Below, one piece after another: positions 1-10,250 of a stretch of DNA of 64,000 nt; the stretch's first letter is position 1, and every line of letters starts with the position of its first letter. The DNA is from Klebsiella sp. BIGb0138 (GTDB taxonomy: Bacteria > Pseudomonadota > Gammaproteobacteria > Enterobacterales > Enterobacteriaceae): contig NZ_SMCV01000003.1 in assembly GCF_004342285.1 (NCBI RefSeq), forward strand, positions 310,001 to 374,000. Reading direction: 5' to 3'. Under the pieces are notes generated by a model. The model was given only the letters and a program-made list of their open reading frames with translations. It searched no databases and was not told the origin of the DNA. The position numbers and the translations under genes were made by a program.

Positions 1-15
1 CCGTAGCAATGGGCT

Positions 16-867
16 TCAGGGTTTATGGTTTTGACGATAAAAACGCTCGGCGCGCATCTGGATCTGTTTGAGTAAGCGCTCGTCATATTGCTGGACGAAC
101 AGATTCGTCACCAGCATGTTAATCACCGCCAGTTGCGACATTTTGGAGCGAATCGGAATCAGGCGTGAGACGCTTTCCGTTGAAACCGTATGCAAGACGA
201 GGTCAGCCAAAGCGGAAATACGGCTTTGTCCCATTTTCGTGATGGCAATGGAAGGCACCCCGAGCTGCTGCGCCAGAGTGAGTAGCATGACGCCCTCCTG
301 GTTCTCACCAGAATGCGAGATAATAATCAGCAAATCATTTTCATCTAAGGTATTAACAATACTAAACTGGATGCTATAGTCCAGATGGCAGCTTACATCT
401 TTTTTAATTTTAATCAGCTGATATTCCAGCTCTTTACCGACAAGACCACTACTGCCTGCGCCATAAATAACGATTTTATGGCTCTTGCGGATCAGAACAT
501 TGGCTTCATGGAGCGTGTTGGCGTTGGTAATAGCATGCGTTTCATCAATGGATGATTTCTCGATCTGCAGAATTTTAGCATTCACCGCTTCAACTGAATC
601 ATCGAGACTAATATCTTCCTGAAGGAATTTATTATTGCTTGTGGTGCTGGATGAGGTCATTAAATCAATTTTAAGATCGCTGAACCCCTGATAACCGAGC
701 TTGTGGCATAAGCGCAGAATGGTGGTGGTACTTACCGCGTTCACCTTGGCAAGCATCTGAATACTCATGCTTTTTAATGACTGTTTGTTTTCAATGATGT
801 AATTGGCAACATTCCGTTCTTTGGCAGATAGTTCGTGACTAACTTCACGGATTTTTACGTCGAACAT
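16..867 (-). CDS. MurR/RpiR family transcriptional regulator
   Basis: A 283-residue protein with the usual RpiR layout. The N-terminal helix-turn-helix domain (about residues 1-75) includes the stretch SIQMLAKVNAVSTTTILRLC. A C-terminal SIS sugar-phosphate-binding domain (about 110-245) includes IVIYGAGSSGLVGKELEYQL and LIIISHSGENQEGVMLL. Such proteins sense a phosphosugar and control a nearby sugar gene. The ATG at 867 has an AAGG ribosome site about 8 bases upstream. The next gene on the same strand upstream is the glucan synthase, about 300 bp away, so this is probably a separate unit. Its target is not identifiable, because the window ends just past its stop. Confidence 0.88.
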   Translation of the reverse strand: MFDVKIREVSHELSAKERNVANYIIENKQSLKSMSIQMLAKVNAVSTTTILRLCHKLGYQGFSDLKIDLMTSSSTTSNNKFLQEDISLDDSVEAVNAKILQIEKSSIDETHAITNANTLHEANVLIRKSHKIVIYGAGSSGLVGKELEYQLIKIKKDVSCHLDYSIQFSIVNTLDENDLLIIISHSGENQEGVMLLTLAQQLGVPSIAITKMGQSRISALADLVLHTVSTESVSRLIPIRSKMSQLAVINMLVTNLFVQQYDERLLKQIQMRAERFYRQNHKP

Positions 868-1166
868 TTAACAGCCTTCATCATATTAAGAATATTGTTG
901 CGATAATCATACAATTTAATAAAGAAAACATCAAGTTATAAACAATATTGCTTAATTTCATGTGGTAGCCGGATAATTAAATAAGATATTTCGCCGTTGT
1001 TGAGGTTTTTTTAAATTAAAGGGGCGGTGATTTACATTCAGAGATTATCGGCTATAAATAACCGTCGGGCCAGATGTGATTAAACTCAGTCCGCGATATC
1101 ATCCTTAACGTCCGCAGCTCCTATCCGCGTATTAACGCTAATCGTTAATACGCGGGAGATCCCGGT
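868..1166. other. intergenic region with a 13-bp perfect inverted repeat
   Basis: This AT-rich gap lies between the glucan synthase stop and the RpiR gene and contains no convincing gene. It should hold the promoter of the RpiR gene, but no clear -35/-10 pair stands out. Close to the glucan synthase stop there is a perfect palindrome, listed separately. Confidence 0.6.
1125..1155. terminator. perfect 13-bp hairpin downstream of the glucan synthase gene
   Basis: CCGCGTATTAACG (1125-1137) and CGTTAATACGCGG (1143-1155) are exact reverse complements around a 5-base loop. The element starts 12 bases after the stop of the minus-strand glucan synthase gene, which is where a terminator belongs. It lacks a T-run on either side, so an operator or mRNA-stabilising stem is also possible. 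Confidence 0.5.
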
Positions 1167-4100
1167 CTACTTCTGAATAATATCGACCGTGTGGCTTTGC
1201 CCGTCCGACAGCAGCGGGATGTTGTCATCCGGCAGCACCACGCCATCCAGCGTAAGACGATACGCTTCATTTCCACGGGTGACGGTAATGTGGTACTGAG
1301 TGTCGCCATGCTGATAGGTCAGGCTAATCGCCGGCCACTTGTCGGGAAGCCGGGCGTGGATTCGCAGTGTCGTGCCGTGGCGTGTTATCCCCAGCAGCTC
1401 TTCCGTCAGTAAACGATAGGCCCAGCCTGCAGAGCCGGTGTACCAGCTCCAGCCGCCACGGCCGCCATGCGGGGCTACGCTGTAGACATCGGCGCTCATC
1501 ACGTAAGGCTCTACTTTGTAGCGCGCGACGGCCTCGGCGTCCAGGCTATGGTTCAGCGGATTGATCGTTGACCACAGCTGCCAGGCTCGTTCGGTATCTC
1601 CCATACGCGCAAAAGCCATAATGGCCCAGATCGCGCCATGGGTATACTGCCCGCCGTTTTCCCGCACGCCGGGCAGGTAGCCCTGGATGTAGCCCGGGTT
1701 CGGGCCGCGCCCGTCGAAGGGCGGCGTGAGCAGTTTTATCAGCCCCGTTTCGCTATCCACCAGTTGCTTATCCAGCGCCTGCATCGCCTGAGCGCGACGT
1801 GTCGGAGAGGCGGCAGCGGAGAGTACCGACCAACTCTGGGCAATGGCGTCGATCTGGCACTCCTGCGCGCTGGCGGAGCCCAGCGGGTCGCCGTTATCAA
1901 AATATCCCCGGCGATACCATTGCCCATCCCAGGCCGACGCTTCGAGGCTTTGCTGTAAACGCGTCGCCTCGGTGCGGCAAAGTGTCGCTATATCGCGATC
2001 CTGGTGGTGTTCAGCGAGGTCGGCAACGCGCTGTAAAATGTCATACAGGAAAAATCCCAGCCAGACGCTTTCGCCTTTGCCCTCAAGCCCCACCAGATTC
2101 ATGCCGTCATTCCAGTCGCCCGCCCCCATCAGCGGCAGCCCATGCTGGCCAAACCGCAGGCCATGGCGAATGGCTTTTACGCAATGTTGCCATAAGCTTT
2201 CCTGGGTGGCGCTGACGGCCGGGGTTTCATAGAGCGACTCTTCACCCGGCGGCAGCGGCTGCCCTTCGAGGTAGGCAACGCGATGTTCGAGAATGCTGAT
2301 ATCGCCTGTGGTTTCGACATAATGGCACACCGCCAGCGGTAACCAGAGATAGTCGTCCGAGCAGCGCGTGCGCACGCCGTTGCCGGCAGGTGGATGCCAC
2401 CAGTGCTGGACGTCGCCTTCAATAAACTGGCGCGAGGCGCAGAGCAAAATCTGCTCACGCAGCCGTTCCGGCGCGTTGTGGCTCAGCGCCATCGTATCCT
2501 GGAGCTGATCGCGGAAACCAAACGCGCCGCCGGACTGATAATAACCGCTGCGCGCCATGATGCGGCAGGAGAGGGTCTGGTACATCAGCCAGCCGTTTAC
2601 CAGCAGATTCACGGTGATATCCGGGGTATTGACCACCACGTTATCCAGCTTATCGTGCCAGTAGCGGTGAACGTTGCTCAGCTCCTCGCGGACCGCCTCC
2701 TCATTTAAATAGCGGGCGATCGTCGTATTGGCCTGCTGTTGATCCTCCGCCACGCCAAGGACAAAAATAAAGGTGCGCTGATCGCCATCGATCAGGGTGG
2801 TGGCCGACTGTACCGCCCCGCAGGGATCGACGCCGGCGCCGGTTTTATCCGAGAGCCGGTGCTGCTCTAAAGCCAGCGGTTGAGCGGGAGAGCCATTACG
2901 ACCAAGAAACTCCCGGCGATCGCCGGTCACAGAACAGTGTACGCCGCTGACGGCAAAGAACGCGGTACGTTCGCAACCGCTGCTGTTATAAAAGTTGTTG
3001 GCCAGAATCCCGCATCCTCCCGTTACGCCTGCGGGGTGGGTAATGATATGCAGGGCGGAACGCGTGCGCGACTCGCCAAGCGTCCACTCGACATAGCCGG
3101 TCACCGAGAGTTTTCGCGTGCGGCCAGAATTATTGCTGAGCGTCAGGAGGGCCAGTTTGACCGGCGCGTGTTCGGCCACCAGAACGGTCAGTTCGCTGTC
3201 AATCCCGTCTTGACGGTGCGAAAAGACGCTGTAACCGAAACCGTGGCGGGTCAGATAATCCCCCTGGCCGCGAACCGGCAGCGTGGTGGGCGACCAGACG
3301 ACGCCGCTTTCTTCATCGCGCAGGTAGAAGGACTCCCCGCTGCGGTCGCTGACCGGATCGTTTTCCCACGGTGTCAGGCGATATTCGTGGGCGTTTTCAT
3401 ACCAGCTATAGGACTGGCCGGCTTCTGAAATGACGCTGCCGAAATCCTTGTTCGCGAGGATGTTCGCCCACGGCGCCGGAGTGGGCTGGTTTTCTCTGAG
3501 CACAATCTGATATTCGCGCCCGTCCTGAGAAAAGCCGCCCAGCCCGTTAAAACAGGAGAGCTGCCCGGTATCGGGAGTCCAGGGAATATGCTGGTTTTTC
3601 TCGCTCTTAAGCTGGGGGACCAGCTGCTGTTGCGAGGTGGCGGCCAGCTGAATGCGATGATTAAGCTGCTCTTGTAGCCCGCCCGCCCGATCGTCCAGAT
3701 AAATTTGCGCCACGCTCATCAGCAATATCCGGTCTTCCGCCGAGAGGTGCTCGCCATTACGCACAAAAATACCGCCCGGTTTGTCCATCAGGCTGGCTTC
3801 GGAACCGGCGTGAATCAGATCCATAATCTGATTCTGCAGCACCTGTCGATAGCCGTTCTGGCTGTCGTTGAGAATCACTAAATCAACGGCCAGGCCTTTC
3901 AGCCGCCAGTAATGATGCGCCAGAATCAGCGTGGTCACCGAGTCGAGACTGTCGTCGCTGGTCACATTCAACAGCACGATGGGCAGGTCGCCAGAAATAG
4001 CCCATCCCCATAAGCCGGACTGACCCCGGCGGTTGCGGCTGATGATCTGCTCATCGGCGCGCAGCTCTGGCCCCGGGTAGAGTATGGCGCCGGCCAGACG

Positions 4101-7100
4101 GTTAAACAGAGTGGCATTGTCTTCATTGACATTGATTTGTCGTAACAGGATATGGCTGTGCGACCACACCAGTTCAAAGACGCGATCGGCAATCGAGCGG
4201 TCGCGATATTTTTCCGCCAGCGCCAGGCTGGCGGAGCGGGACTCGCTGACGCCATAAACAATATCAATCACCACCGGGATGCCGGGCGGTAAAACGAGAG
4301 ACTGGCGGATCGCCATGATTGGATCGAGCACCGCCCCGACGGTATTGCTCAGCGGCCCGCTCTGGCGGGCGCTCTGCGGGTTGCCAGGCGTTCGGCCACG
4401 CCCGATGAAACTGGCGCGATCGGTCTCAAATGAGGCGGGTTTATGCGCGATGCCATGGACCACCATCATATGGAAGAGCCAGGGCGAACGCTCTTCCGGC
4501 GCGCGAGGGCGACGATGGCAAAGGATCGCCTCATGAGCGGGCGACAGCTCGCTCTGAATAAATAAATTACTGAATGCCGGATGCGCCAGATCGCCGGCGG
4601 CAGGCGCCAGAACCACTTCGGCGTAAGTCGTCAGCTCAATGGCGCGCGGCTGGCGGCCGCGGTGCAGCAGAGTGACCCGACGCAGCTCAATATTGTCTTC
4701 CGGTGAGACCACGATTTCGGTTTTGACGTTGATCGAGCCATCGGTACGTTTAAATTCGGCGCCGGCTTCGGTAAAAATGACCTCGTATTTGCTGGCATCC
4801 GTGCCGGTCGGTTGCCAGGTATTGCTCCAGGTTTCCCCCGTTTGCGGATCGCTGATATAGCAGAACGCGCCCCAGTTATCGCGGGTGGCATCGCTGCGCC
4901 AGCGCGTCAGCGCCAGGTCATTCCAGCGGCTGTAGCCGCCGCCGGTATGGGTCAACATCAGGTGATAATGGCTGTTGGATAACAGCTGAACCTCCGGCAC
5001 CACGCTGTCGGCGCTGGTAAATATCCGCGGTTCATAGTGCACGGGTTTCAGCCCCCCTTCATGGGACTCAAAATGGCGTCGAGGACTGTAGAGCTCCACC
5101 GCGTCCGGGACGCGTTCTTGTAACAGCAGGCTGGCCGAACGGAACGCGGTGCTCGACATAAATCGCTCGACCATCGGCGCGTTCAGCAGCACGTGCGACA
5201 GCGCCTGAAACGTCATGCCCTGATGATGCGCCATCCACGAATGAACCACCGCGCAGCGTTGCCCGCTGGCAAGGCGCGAAGGGGTATAGTCCAGCGCTTC
5301 ATAAAAGCCGTATTCCCCCCTGGCGCCGATGCTTTCAAGCCGGAAGAGGTTGTCACAGGCTTTCTGCGGCTCGACCATCAGCGCAAGGAAGGTCGCATAG
5401 GGGGCGATGACCACATCGTCGGCAAGCCCGCGGCGTAGACCGAGCCCCGGAACACCGAAGGCCTGATACTGGTAGTTTTTTAGCACATCAAACGCATAGT
5501 AACCGGACTCCGAAACGCCCCACGGGATGCCGAGCTCTTTCCCCCAGGCGATCTGGCGTTTCACCGCTGACTGGCTCATCTCGTCGAGCAGACTGCCGGG
5601 ATAGGTCGGCATCACCAGATTTGGCATCAGATATTCAAACATCGACCCGCTCCACGACATCAGCGCGGTTTCGTTATCGATGGTGGTAAACAGACGCCCG
5701 AGTGAGAACCAGCTTTTCTGCGGCAGCTGGTTAGTGGCAATGGTCAGAAAACTGGTCAGACGGATTTCGGAAGGCAGCAGGTCGTAGTGGCTCTTATCCA
5801 GCTGATCTCTGTCGCAGTTATAGCCGACGCTGAGCAGGTTGGTCACTTCGCTGTACAGGAAGGTAAAATCCATCCGCGCATGTTCGCTGAGGCGCTGCTC
5901 CAGCTCGCCGATGATATCCAGCCGCAGGCGCGCCTGTCCGATGGCGGATGCGGATGGCGTGCCTTCCCCCGTGTGTTTGGCCTGCGCCAGCCAGCTGAGC
6001 GAAGGCAGCGGCTGAGAGCCGTAATCCGCCGGCAGCCAGCCCAGCAGATGCGACCATTCGTGGCACATCAGGACCAGCTGATGCTGTAAATGCGTTATCC
6101 AGCGCAGCACCCGCGCGTCCTCATGACGACACAGGCTGTGCAGGTGGTTGCACTGATTGCGCATATTTTTCAGTTCATGCCATAGCCGGGCGGGAGGCAG
6201 GGCGGCGGCGCTGGCGCAATGTTTACGCAACAACCGCAGCGCGGTTGGCGCCCGCGGCCCCCAGCGTTTTTCCAGAATTCCCAGCGTATCGTCCAGCCCG
6301 GACAGCACCTGCGTGCCGTTGAGGACCGGCTGATTACGCATCGCCGATAATCCCGCCTTCAGCGTCAATAAATGCCCGGCCATGTTGCCGCTGTCGACGC
6401 TGGAAACGTAACGTGGAGAGAGGGGGGCGAGGGTACGGGTATCGTACCAGTTATACAAATGCCCCCGGTAGTGCTCCATCTTATCCAGCGTATCGAGCGT
6501 GAGGGTGATCCGCTGTAAGACTTCGCCGGACGGGATATAGCCAAAATCCCACGCCGTCAGGTTGCCCAGCAAGGAGAGGCCAATATTGGTCGGCGAGGTG
6601 CGATGCGCAATCACCGGCTGCGGTATTTCCTGGTAGTTGTCCGGCGGCAGCCAGTTCTCTTTTGCCGTGGCAAAGGTTTCGAAAAAGGCCCAGATCTCAC
6701 GGCCGCTCTGACGCAGCAGCCGGGTTTGCTCTTTATCCGCGGAGAAAGTTCTGCGCACTGGCTGGCGGCTTAAGCCGCTGAGCAGCAGCGGGGCCAGGCA
6801 CCAGAGCAGGCTGATGGGGATCGCTATCGTCGACAGCCAGGGGGAAAAGTGGAAGGCCAGCGCCGTCAGGGCGCCCGCGCAGGCGATGTTGCACCACATT
6901 GCCCGGTAAAAGCGCAGCGGCGAGCATTTTGACCGCTCGTTCTGCAGGCTGAAGCTGGACCACTGGCTAAGGTTGCGTTGGCTAACTCCCAGACGCCATA
7001 GGGTCACCGCCATGGCATACAGCGAATATCCCGCCTCGTGGGGCAGGGTGATGAAGTTCAAGCCGATCCGCGAAAGGCGTTTCAGCGCGCCGGCGGCGAC

Positions 7101-9731
7101 CAGCGAGAGGTGTTTGCCGATGGCGCGTCGCGCCGGTTTATACAGCAGATCGTGGGCCACCGCCAGCAGGGTCGGGAGTAGCCACACCAGCGCCAGCATA
7201 CTGAGCCAGTAAAGCGGGTTCGCGGTCCACAGTAGCGCGCAGAAGAGCAGGGTCAGCAGCGATGGCGCGACCAGGCTACGTCGCAGATTATCGAACAGTT
7301 TCCAGCGGGAAAGCGCGGAGAGCGGGTTTTTAACCCGGCGGTTGTCTGCTTTTCGAACGCGCGGCCTCAGCCAGTTGAGAAGCTGCCAGTCACCGCGGAT
7401 CCAGCGAATGCGCCGCGCGACGTCAGACAGATAGTTATTAGGATATTGTTCATAAAATAACACTTCGCTTAGCAGCCCCGAGCGGGCGTAGCACCCTTCC
7501 AGCAAATCGTGGCTGAGCACCAGGTTCTCCGGGCAGGTATCTTTCATCACCAGGGTAAAAGTATCGATATCGTAAATACCTTTGCCGACAAACGAGCCTT
7601 CGCCAAAGAGATCCTGATAGATATCGGAAGACATCATCGCGTAGGGGTTATTTCCCGCAGCCGCGCTGCAAATGGCGGCGTAGCGTCCCTGCCCGCCGGG
7701 CGGCATCTCCTCGGCAAGGCCGGGCTGAAGGATCCCGTAGCCTTTGACTACCCGCTGACGTTCGGGGTCATACAGCGGACGATTGAGCGGATGCGCCATC
7801 GTGGCAATCATCTTATGCGCCGTATCGCGCGGCAGGACCGTATCGCTGTCGAGGGTAATCACATACCGGATGGAATCTGGTCGTTCATGAGGCTCCGCCT
7901 GCGTCATGGTGGAGAACTGCAGCTCTGGCTGACGCAGCCAGCTGTTCAGCAGCGCCAGTTTACCGCGTTTACGTTCATGGCCCATCCATACCTGCTGCTG
8001 AGGATTCCATTCAGGCGTTCGATGCAGCAGATAGAAAAGGGGACGTCTGGCCGGATAGCGTCGGTTCAGGTTTTGCGTCTGTGAGACGGCCCAGGCGAGC
8101 AGGGCCTCGTTTTCCGGCGAGCTTTGGTGAGCGGCGTCAGGAAAATCGCTCAGCAGGGCAAAACAGAGGTTATCGCTCTGATTACCCAGCCAGCAAATCT
8201 CCAGGCTGGTGAGCAGCTTGTCGAGGCTTTCCCGGCCGGTGAGCAGACAGGGAATAACCACCATGGTGGCATATTCGGCCGGGATGCCCGCGGAAAAATC
8301 CATGCGCGGCAGCGGCACCGGCGTGCGAAAACGGGTTGTCGCATCGCTGAGCAAATCGCTGGCGAGCTGACTGAACACGATGATCCACAGGATGGCGACC
8401 GGTAGCAAAAACCAGCTCATCCCCTGCTGGTGAGCGTCATGCACCATCAAGGCGGCCAGCGCGGTAGTCACCAGGCTCAGGCTTCCCAGCCACAGCAGCA
8501 GCGGGATACCGTTTAAATTATTTTGCAGCCGGGTAAGCCACGACATCTTCGTTGATAGCAGCAAATCGAGGCGTGGGCGACCATCGCCGACCAGAAAATA
8601 GCCAATGTGGTTGCCCGGGGCGGCGGCGGGTTCAGTCCGCGCCAGCGCCAGCACGCGGTCGGCGACTTCCGCTTCGTTGAACAGGCTGTGTCGGGCCAGG
8701 GTCTCAATAATGTGCCGGTACTGGTCCCGGGTATCGAAGTGCATCAGCGGATAGACGCCTGCGGGATCCTCACGCAATGTTTGCTCCACCACGCTCATGG
8801 CTTCAGCGAAATCGGCCCAGTTTGTTTCACTGAGCAGCCTGAGACCGGCAATGCTGTTGCTCACCGAGAGCTGGCTGGCGGCGAGCTGCTGGTTGAAGCG
8901 ATGGATAAGCGCGTCGGTGGTAATGCCGTGTTCGGCAAGGCGTTGCTCCACCCAGGTCAGCGGCAGCGTCAGCATGTTGCCGCGCCCCTGCAGACGGCGG
9001 ACCAGTTCGGCGACAAATGCGCTGCTCAGCGGGGGGCTGGCGCGCGCCATATCGGCGATCACCATAATTAAATCGGCGGGGGTATTTTCCGCACAGTCAA
9101 AAATGCGCGTCACCCAGAGGTCTGCCAGATTACGTTCTTCCTGCGCTTTCGCCACCTCCATACTCACCCGGCGGAGATTTTCAATCAGCGCCAGACGCAG
9201 CATGCCGGGCAGCGCCCACAGTTCGCCTAGCGTCAGCGATGTGACCTGCTGATAGGCGGTGATATAGCTGGTCATACTGGCGATGTCCCAGCGGCCGTCG
9301 CCATGGGCGATCGCCTCAGAGGCGATATCATAAATCCGCGGGCAATGATGCGGGGAGGCCAGAGGGGGAAGCCCTTTGCCAAAGTTTTTCGGCAGATGCT
9401 GACGAACGACGCGAATTTGTTCCTCAATCAGATAATAGTTATCCAGCAGCCACTCGCCGGCAGGCATGATGCTGGTTTTATTACCGCTATTGAGCATGTA
9501 GCAATTCCGGGTAATCACCGCTTCATTTTCATCAAGCCGTTTAAGCAGATAGTAGGGCAATCTGACCGGCGATAGCTTATGCGAGCGCGCCAGCTTTTGC
9601 CCATACCTCTCCATTTGCAGCGTTGAAAAGAGTTCGGTCTTGATTGTGTGGGCATTTATGGAGGGGGGGGCGACAGGATTCAGCTCAACACGATGTGCGG
9701 GATTAAACCATTTTTTAATCTGAATATTCAT
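1167..9731 (-). CDS. cyclic beta-1,2-glucan synthase, NdvB/Cgs-like (GT84-GH94)
   Basis: A single 2854-residue protein, about the length of Brucella Cgs and Sinorhizobium NdvB (roughly 2830-2870). It is predicted to make cyclic beta-1,2-glucan from UDP-glucose at the inner membrane: self-glucosylation, chain extension, trimming and cyclisation. Hydrophobic segments lie near residues 405-470, 820-885 and 950-1015. The glycosyltransferase region has YVITLDSDTVLPRD (DxD near residue 627) and RIRWIRGDWQLLNWL (near 774). The C-terminal half is GH94 phosphorylase-like, with GAGDWNDGMN near residue 2538, the catalytic-Asp signature of that family. No frameshift is visible over 8.5 kb. No exporter (NdvA-type) or glucan-modifying gene lies nearby. 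The annotation as a glucoamylase or GH36-type hydrolase sometimes given to such proteins would describe only one domain. Confidence 0.9.
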   Translation of the reverse strand: MNIQIKKWFNPAHRVELNPVAPPSINAHTIKTELFSTLQMERYGQKLARSHKLSPVRLPYYLLKRLDENEAVITRNCYMLNSGNKTSIMPAGEWLLDNYYLIEEQIRVVRQHLPKNFGKGLPPLASPHHCPRIYDIASEAIAHGDGRWDIASMTSYITAYQQVTSLTLGELWALPGMLRLALIENLRRVSMEVAKAQEERNLADLWVTRIFDCAENTPADLIMVIADMARASPPLSSAFVAELVRRLQGRGNMLTLPLTWVEQRLAEHGITTDALIHRFNQQLAASQLSVSNSIAGLRLLSETNWADFAEAMSVVEQTLREDPAGVYPLMHFDTRDQYRHIIETLARHSLFNEAEVADRVLALARTEPAAAPGNHIGYFLVGDGRPRLDLLLSTKMSWLTRLQNNLNGIPLLLWLGSLSLVTTALAALMVHDAHQQGMSWFLLPVAILWIIVFSQLASDLLSDATTRFRTPVPLPRMDFSAGIPAEYATMVVIPCLLTGRESLDKLLTSLEICWLGNQSDNLCFALLSDFPDAAHQSSPENEALLAWAVSQTQNLNRRYPARRPLFYLLHRTPEWNPQQQVWMGHERKRGKLALLNSWLRQPELQFSTMTQAEPHERPDSIRYVITLDSDTVLPRDTAHKMIATMAHPLNRPLYDPERQRVVKGYGILQPGLAEEMPPGGQGRYAAICSAAAGNNPYAMMSSDIYQDLFGEGSFVGKGIYDIDTFTLVMKDTCPENLVLSHDLLEGCYARSGLLSEVLFYEQYPNNYLSDVARRIRWIRGDWQLLNWLRPRVRKADNRRVKNPLSALSRWKLFDNLRRSLVAPSLLTLLFCALLWTANPLYWLSMLALVWLLPTLLAVAHDLLYKPARRAIGKHLSLVAAGALKRLSRIGLNFITLPHEAGYSLYAMAVTLWRLGVSQRNLSQWSSFSLQNERSKCSPLRFYRAMWCNIACAGALTALAFHFSPWLSTIAIPISLLWCLAPLLLSGLSRQPVRRTFSADKEQTRLLRQSGREIWAFFETFATAKENWLPPDNYQEIPQPVIAHRTSPTNIGLSLLGNLTAWDFGYIPSGEVLQRITLTLDTLDKMEHYRGHLYNWYDTRTLAPLSPRYVSSVDSGNMAGHLLTLKAGLSAMRNQPVLNGTQVLSGLDDTLGILEKRWGPRAPTALRLLRKHCASAAALPPARLWHELKNMRNQCNHLHSLCRHEDARVLRWITHLQHQLVLMCHEWSHLLGWLPADYGSQPLPSLSWLAQAKHTGEGTPSASAIGQARLRLDIIGELEQRLSEHARMDFTFLYSEVTNLLSVGYNCDRDQLDKSHYDLLPSEIRLTSFLTIATNQLPQKSWFSLGRLFTTIDNETALMSWSGSMFEYLMPNLVMPTYPGSLLDEMSQSAVKRQIAWGKELGIPWGVSESGYYAFDVLKNYQYQAFGVPGLGLRRGLADDVVIAPYATFLALMVEPQKACDNLFRLESIGARGEYGFYEALDYTPSRLASGQRCAVVHSWMAHHQGMTFQALSHVLLNAPMVERFMSSTAFRSASLLLQERVPDAVELYSPRRHFESHEGGLKPVHYEPRIFTSADSVVPEVQLLSNSHYHLMLTHTGGGYSRWNDLALTRWRSDATRDNWGAFCYISDPQTGETWSNTWQPTGTDASKYEVIFTEAGAEFKRTDGSINVKTEIVVSPEDNIELRRVTLLHRGRQPRAIELTTYAEVVLAPAAGDLAHPAFSNLFIQSELSPAHEAILCHRRPRAPEERSPWLFHMMVVHGIAHKPASFETDRASFIGRGRTPGNPQSARQSGPLSNTVGAVLDPIMAIRQSLVLPPGIPVVIDIVYGVSESRSASLALAEKYRDRSIADRVFELVWSHSHILLRQINVNEDNATLFNRLAGAILYPGPELRADEQIISRNRRGQSGLWGWAISGDLPIVLLNVTSDDSLDSVTTLILAHHYWRLKGLAVDLVILNDSQNGYRQVLQNQIMDLIHAGSEASLMDKPGGIFVRNGEHLSAEDRILLMSVAQIYLDDRAGGLQEQLNHRIQLAATSQQQLVPQLKSEKNQHIPWTPDTGQLSCFNGLGGFSQDGREYQIVLRENQPTPAPWANILANKDFGSVISEAGQSYSWYENAHEYRLTPWENDPVSDRSGESFYLRDEESGVVWSPTTLPVRGQGDYLTRHGFGYSVFSHRQDGIDSELTVLVAEHAPVKLALLTLSNNSGRTRKLSVTGYVEWTLGESRTRSALHIITHPAGVTGGCGILANNFYNSSGCERTAFFAVSGVHCSVTGDRREFLGRNGSPAQPLALEQHRLSDKTGAGVDPCGAVQSATTLIDGDQRTFIFVLGVAEDQQQANTTIARYLNEEAVREELSNVHRYWHDKLDNVVVNTPDITVNLLVNGWLMYQTLSCRIMARSGYYQSGGAFGFRDQLQDTMALSHNAPERLREQILLCASRQFIEGDVQHWWHPPAGNGVRTRCSDDYLWLPLAVCHYVETTGDISILEHRVAYLEGQPLPPGEESLYETPAVSATQESLWQHCVKAIRHGLRFGQHGLPLMGAGDWNDGMNLVGLEGKGESVWLGFFLYDILQRVADLAEHHQDRDIATLCRTEATRLQQSLEASAWDGQWYRRGYFDNGDPLGSASAQECQIDAIAQSWSVLSAAASPTRRAQAMQALDKQLVDSETGLIKLLTPPFDGRGPNPGYIQGYLPGVRENGGQYTHGAIWAIMAFARMGDTERAWQLWSTINPLNHSLDAEAVARYKVEPYVMSADVYSVAPHGGRGGWSWYTGSAGWAYRLLTEELLGITRHGTTLRIHARLPDKWPAISLTYQHGDTQYHITVTRGNEAYRLTLDGVVLPDDNIPLLSDGQSHTVDIIQK

Positions 9732-9860
9732 AGGGTTGCTCAGCCGGTGATGTTAACACGCTGAAGCAGTTGCGAAATCAGTTTATAAACATGATATCAA
9801 GAGGAAGGGATAAAATATCTAAGATTTAACAGCTGCACGAATATTAAGTATAGATGAAAT

Positions 9861-9980
9861 TTATATATCCGTTGCGTCCGGGTTATTTGAAACAGCAATC
9901 CATAGTATCGACAAGGAAAATAGAGCCAGCGCCGCGATGGAGCCGATAATACCGAGGTAAATTAATAAGGTAATAAACAT
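9861..9980 (-). CDS. 39-residue single-pass membrane protein
   Basis: An ATG at 9980 opens a 39-codon frame ending TAA at 9861. It starts MFITLLIYLGIIGSIAALAL and continues as a hydrophobic helix to about residue 29, then a polar tail ending NNPDATDI. This is a typical bacterial small membrane protein: an N-terminal transmembrane helix with an acidic tail. An AAGG lies about 10 bases before the start. It sits between the glucan synthase and the YdfK-like genes on the same strand. Function unknown. I do not recognise a named family. Confidence 0.6.
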   Translation of the reverse strand: MFITLLIYLGIIGSIAALALFSLSILWIAVSNNPDATDI

Positions 9981-10013
9981 GGTGAGGACCTTTAGCGTTG
10001 CGAATGGTGGATG

Positions 10014-10250
10014 TTATATTTTCTTGAAATCAATCGACAAGCTCTCTTCCAGAGCATCGATTGCCAACTGTAACGGCACGTGTTTATCTGCCCAGGTTTT
10101 TTTCGCCTGTGGGCTTTTCAGGCAGCTTAATAGCGAACCGGCGCTGATCGGCACTCCGGCTCTGATGGTCTCCAGTACCGCATCTCCGATAATAGCCCTG
10201 ACCGTCGGTAGCTGTGAGGGAAAGCAAAAAAAAGTGTTCGCCGCTTTCAT
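10014..10250 (-). CDS. YdfK/YnaE-like cold-shock small protein (divergent paralogue)
   Basis: A 78-residue protein, paralogous to the gene at 10486-10719. The pattern PSQLPTVRAIIGDAVLET aligns with PAQLPPVKIILGNAVLEV, and both continue with (V/R)PI(S/N)A and a final ALQxAIDxL-type helix. The frame is open further upstream, but the alignment and a GAGG ribosome site 8 bases before the ATG at 10250 fix the start there. It is more diverged than its neighbour. E. coli YnaE and YdfK are cold-shock-induced proteins of unknown mechanism. The assignment of this copy is by similarity to its neighbour. Confidence 0.72.
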   Translation of the reverse strand: MKAANTFFCFPSQLPTVRAIIGDAVLETIRAGVPISAGSLLSCLKSPQAKKTWADKHVPLQLAIDALEESLSIDFKKI

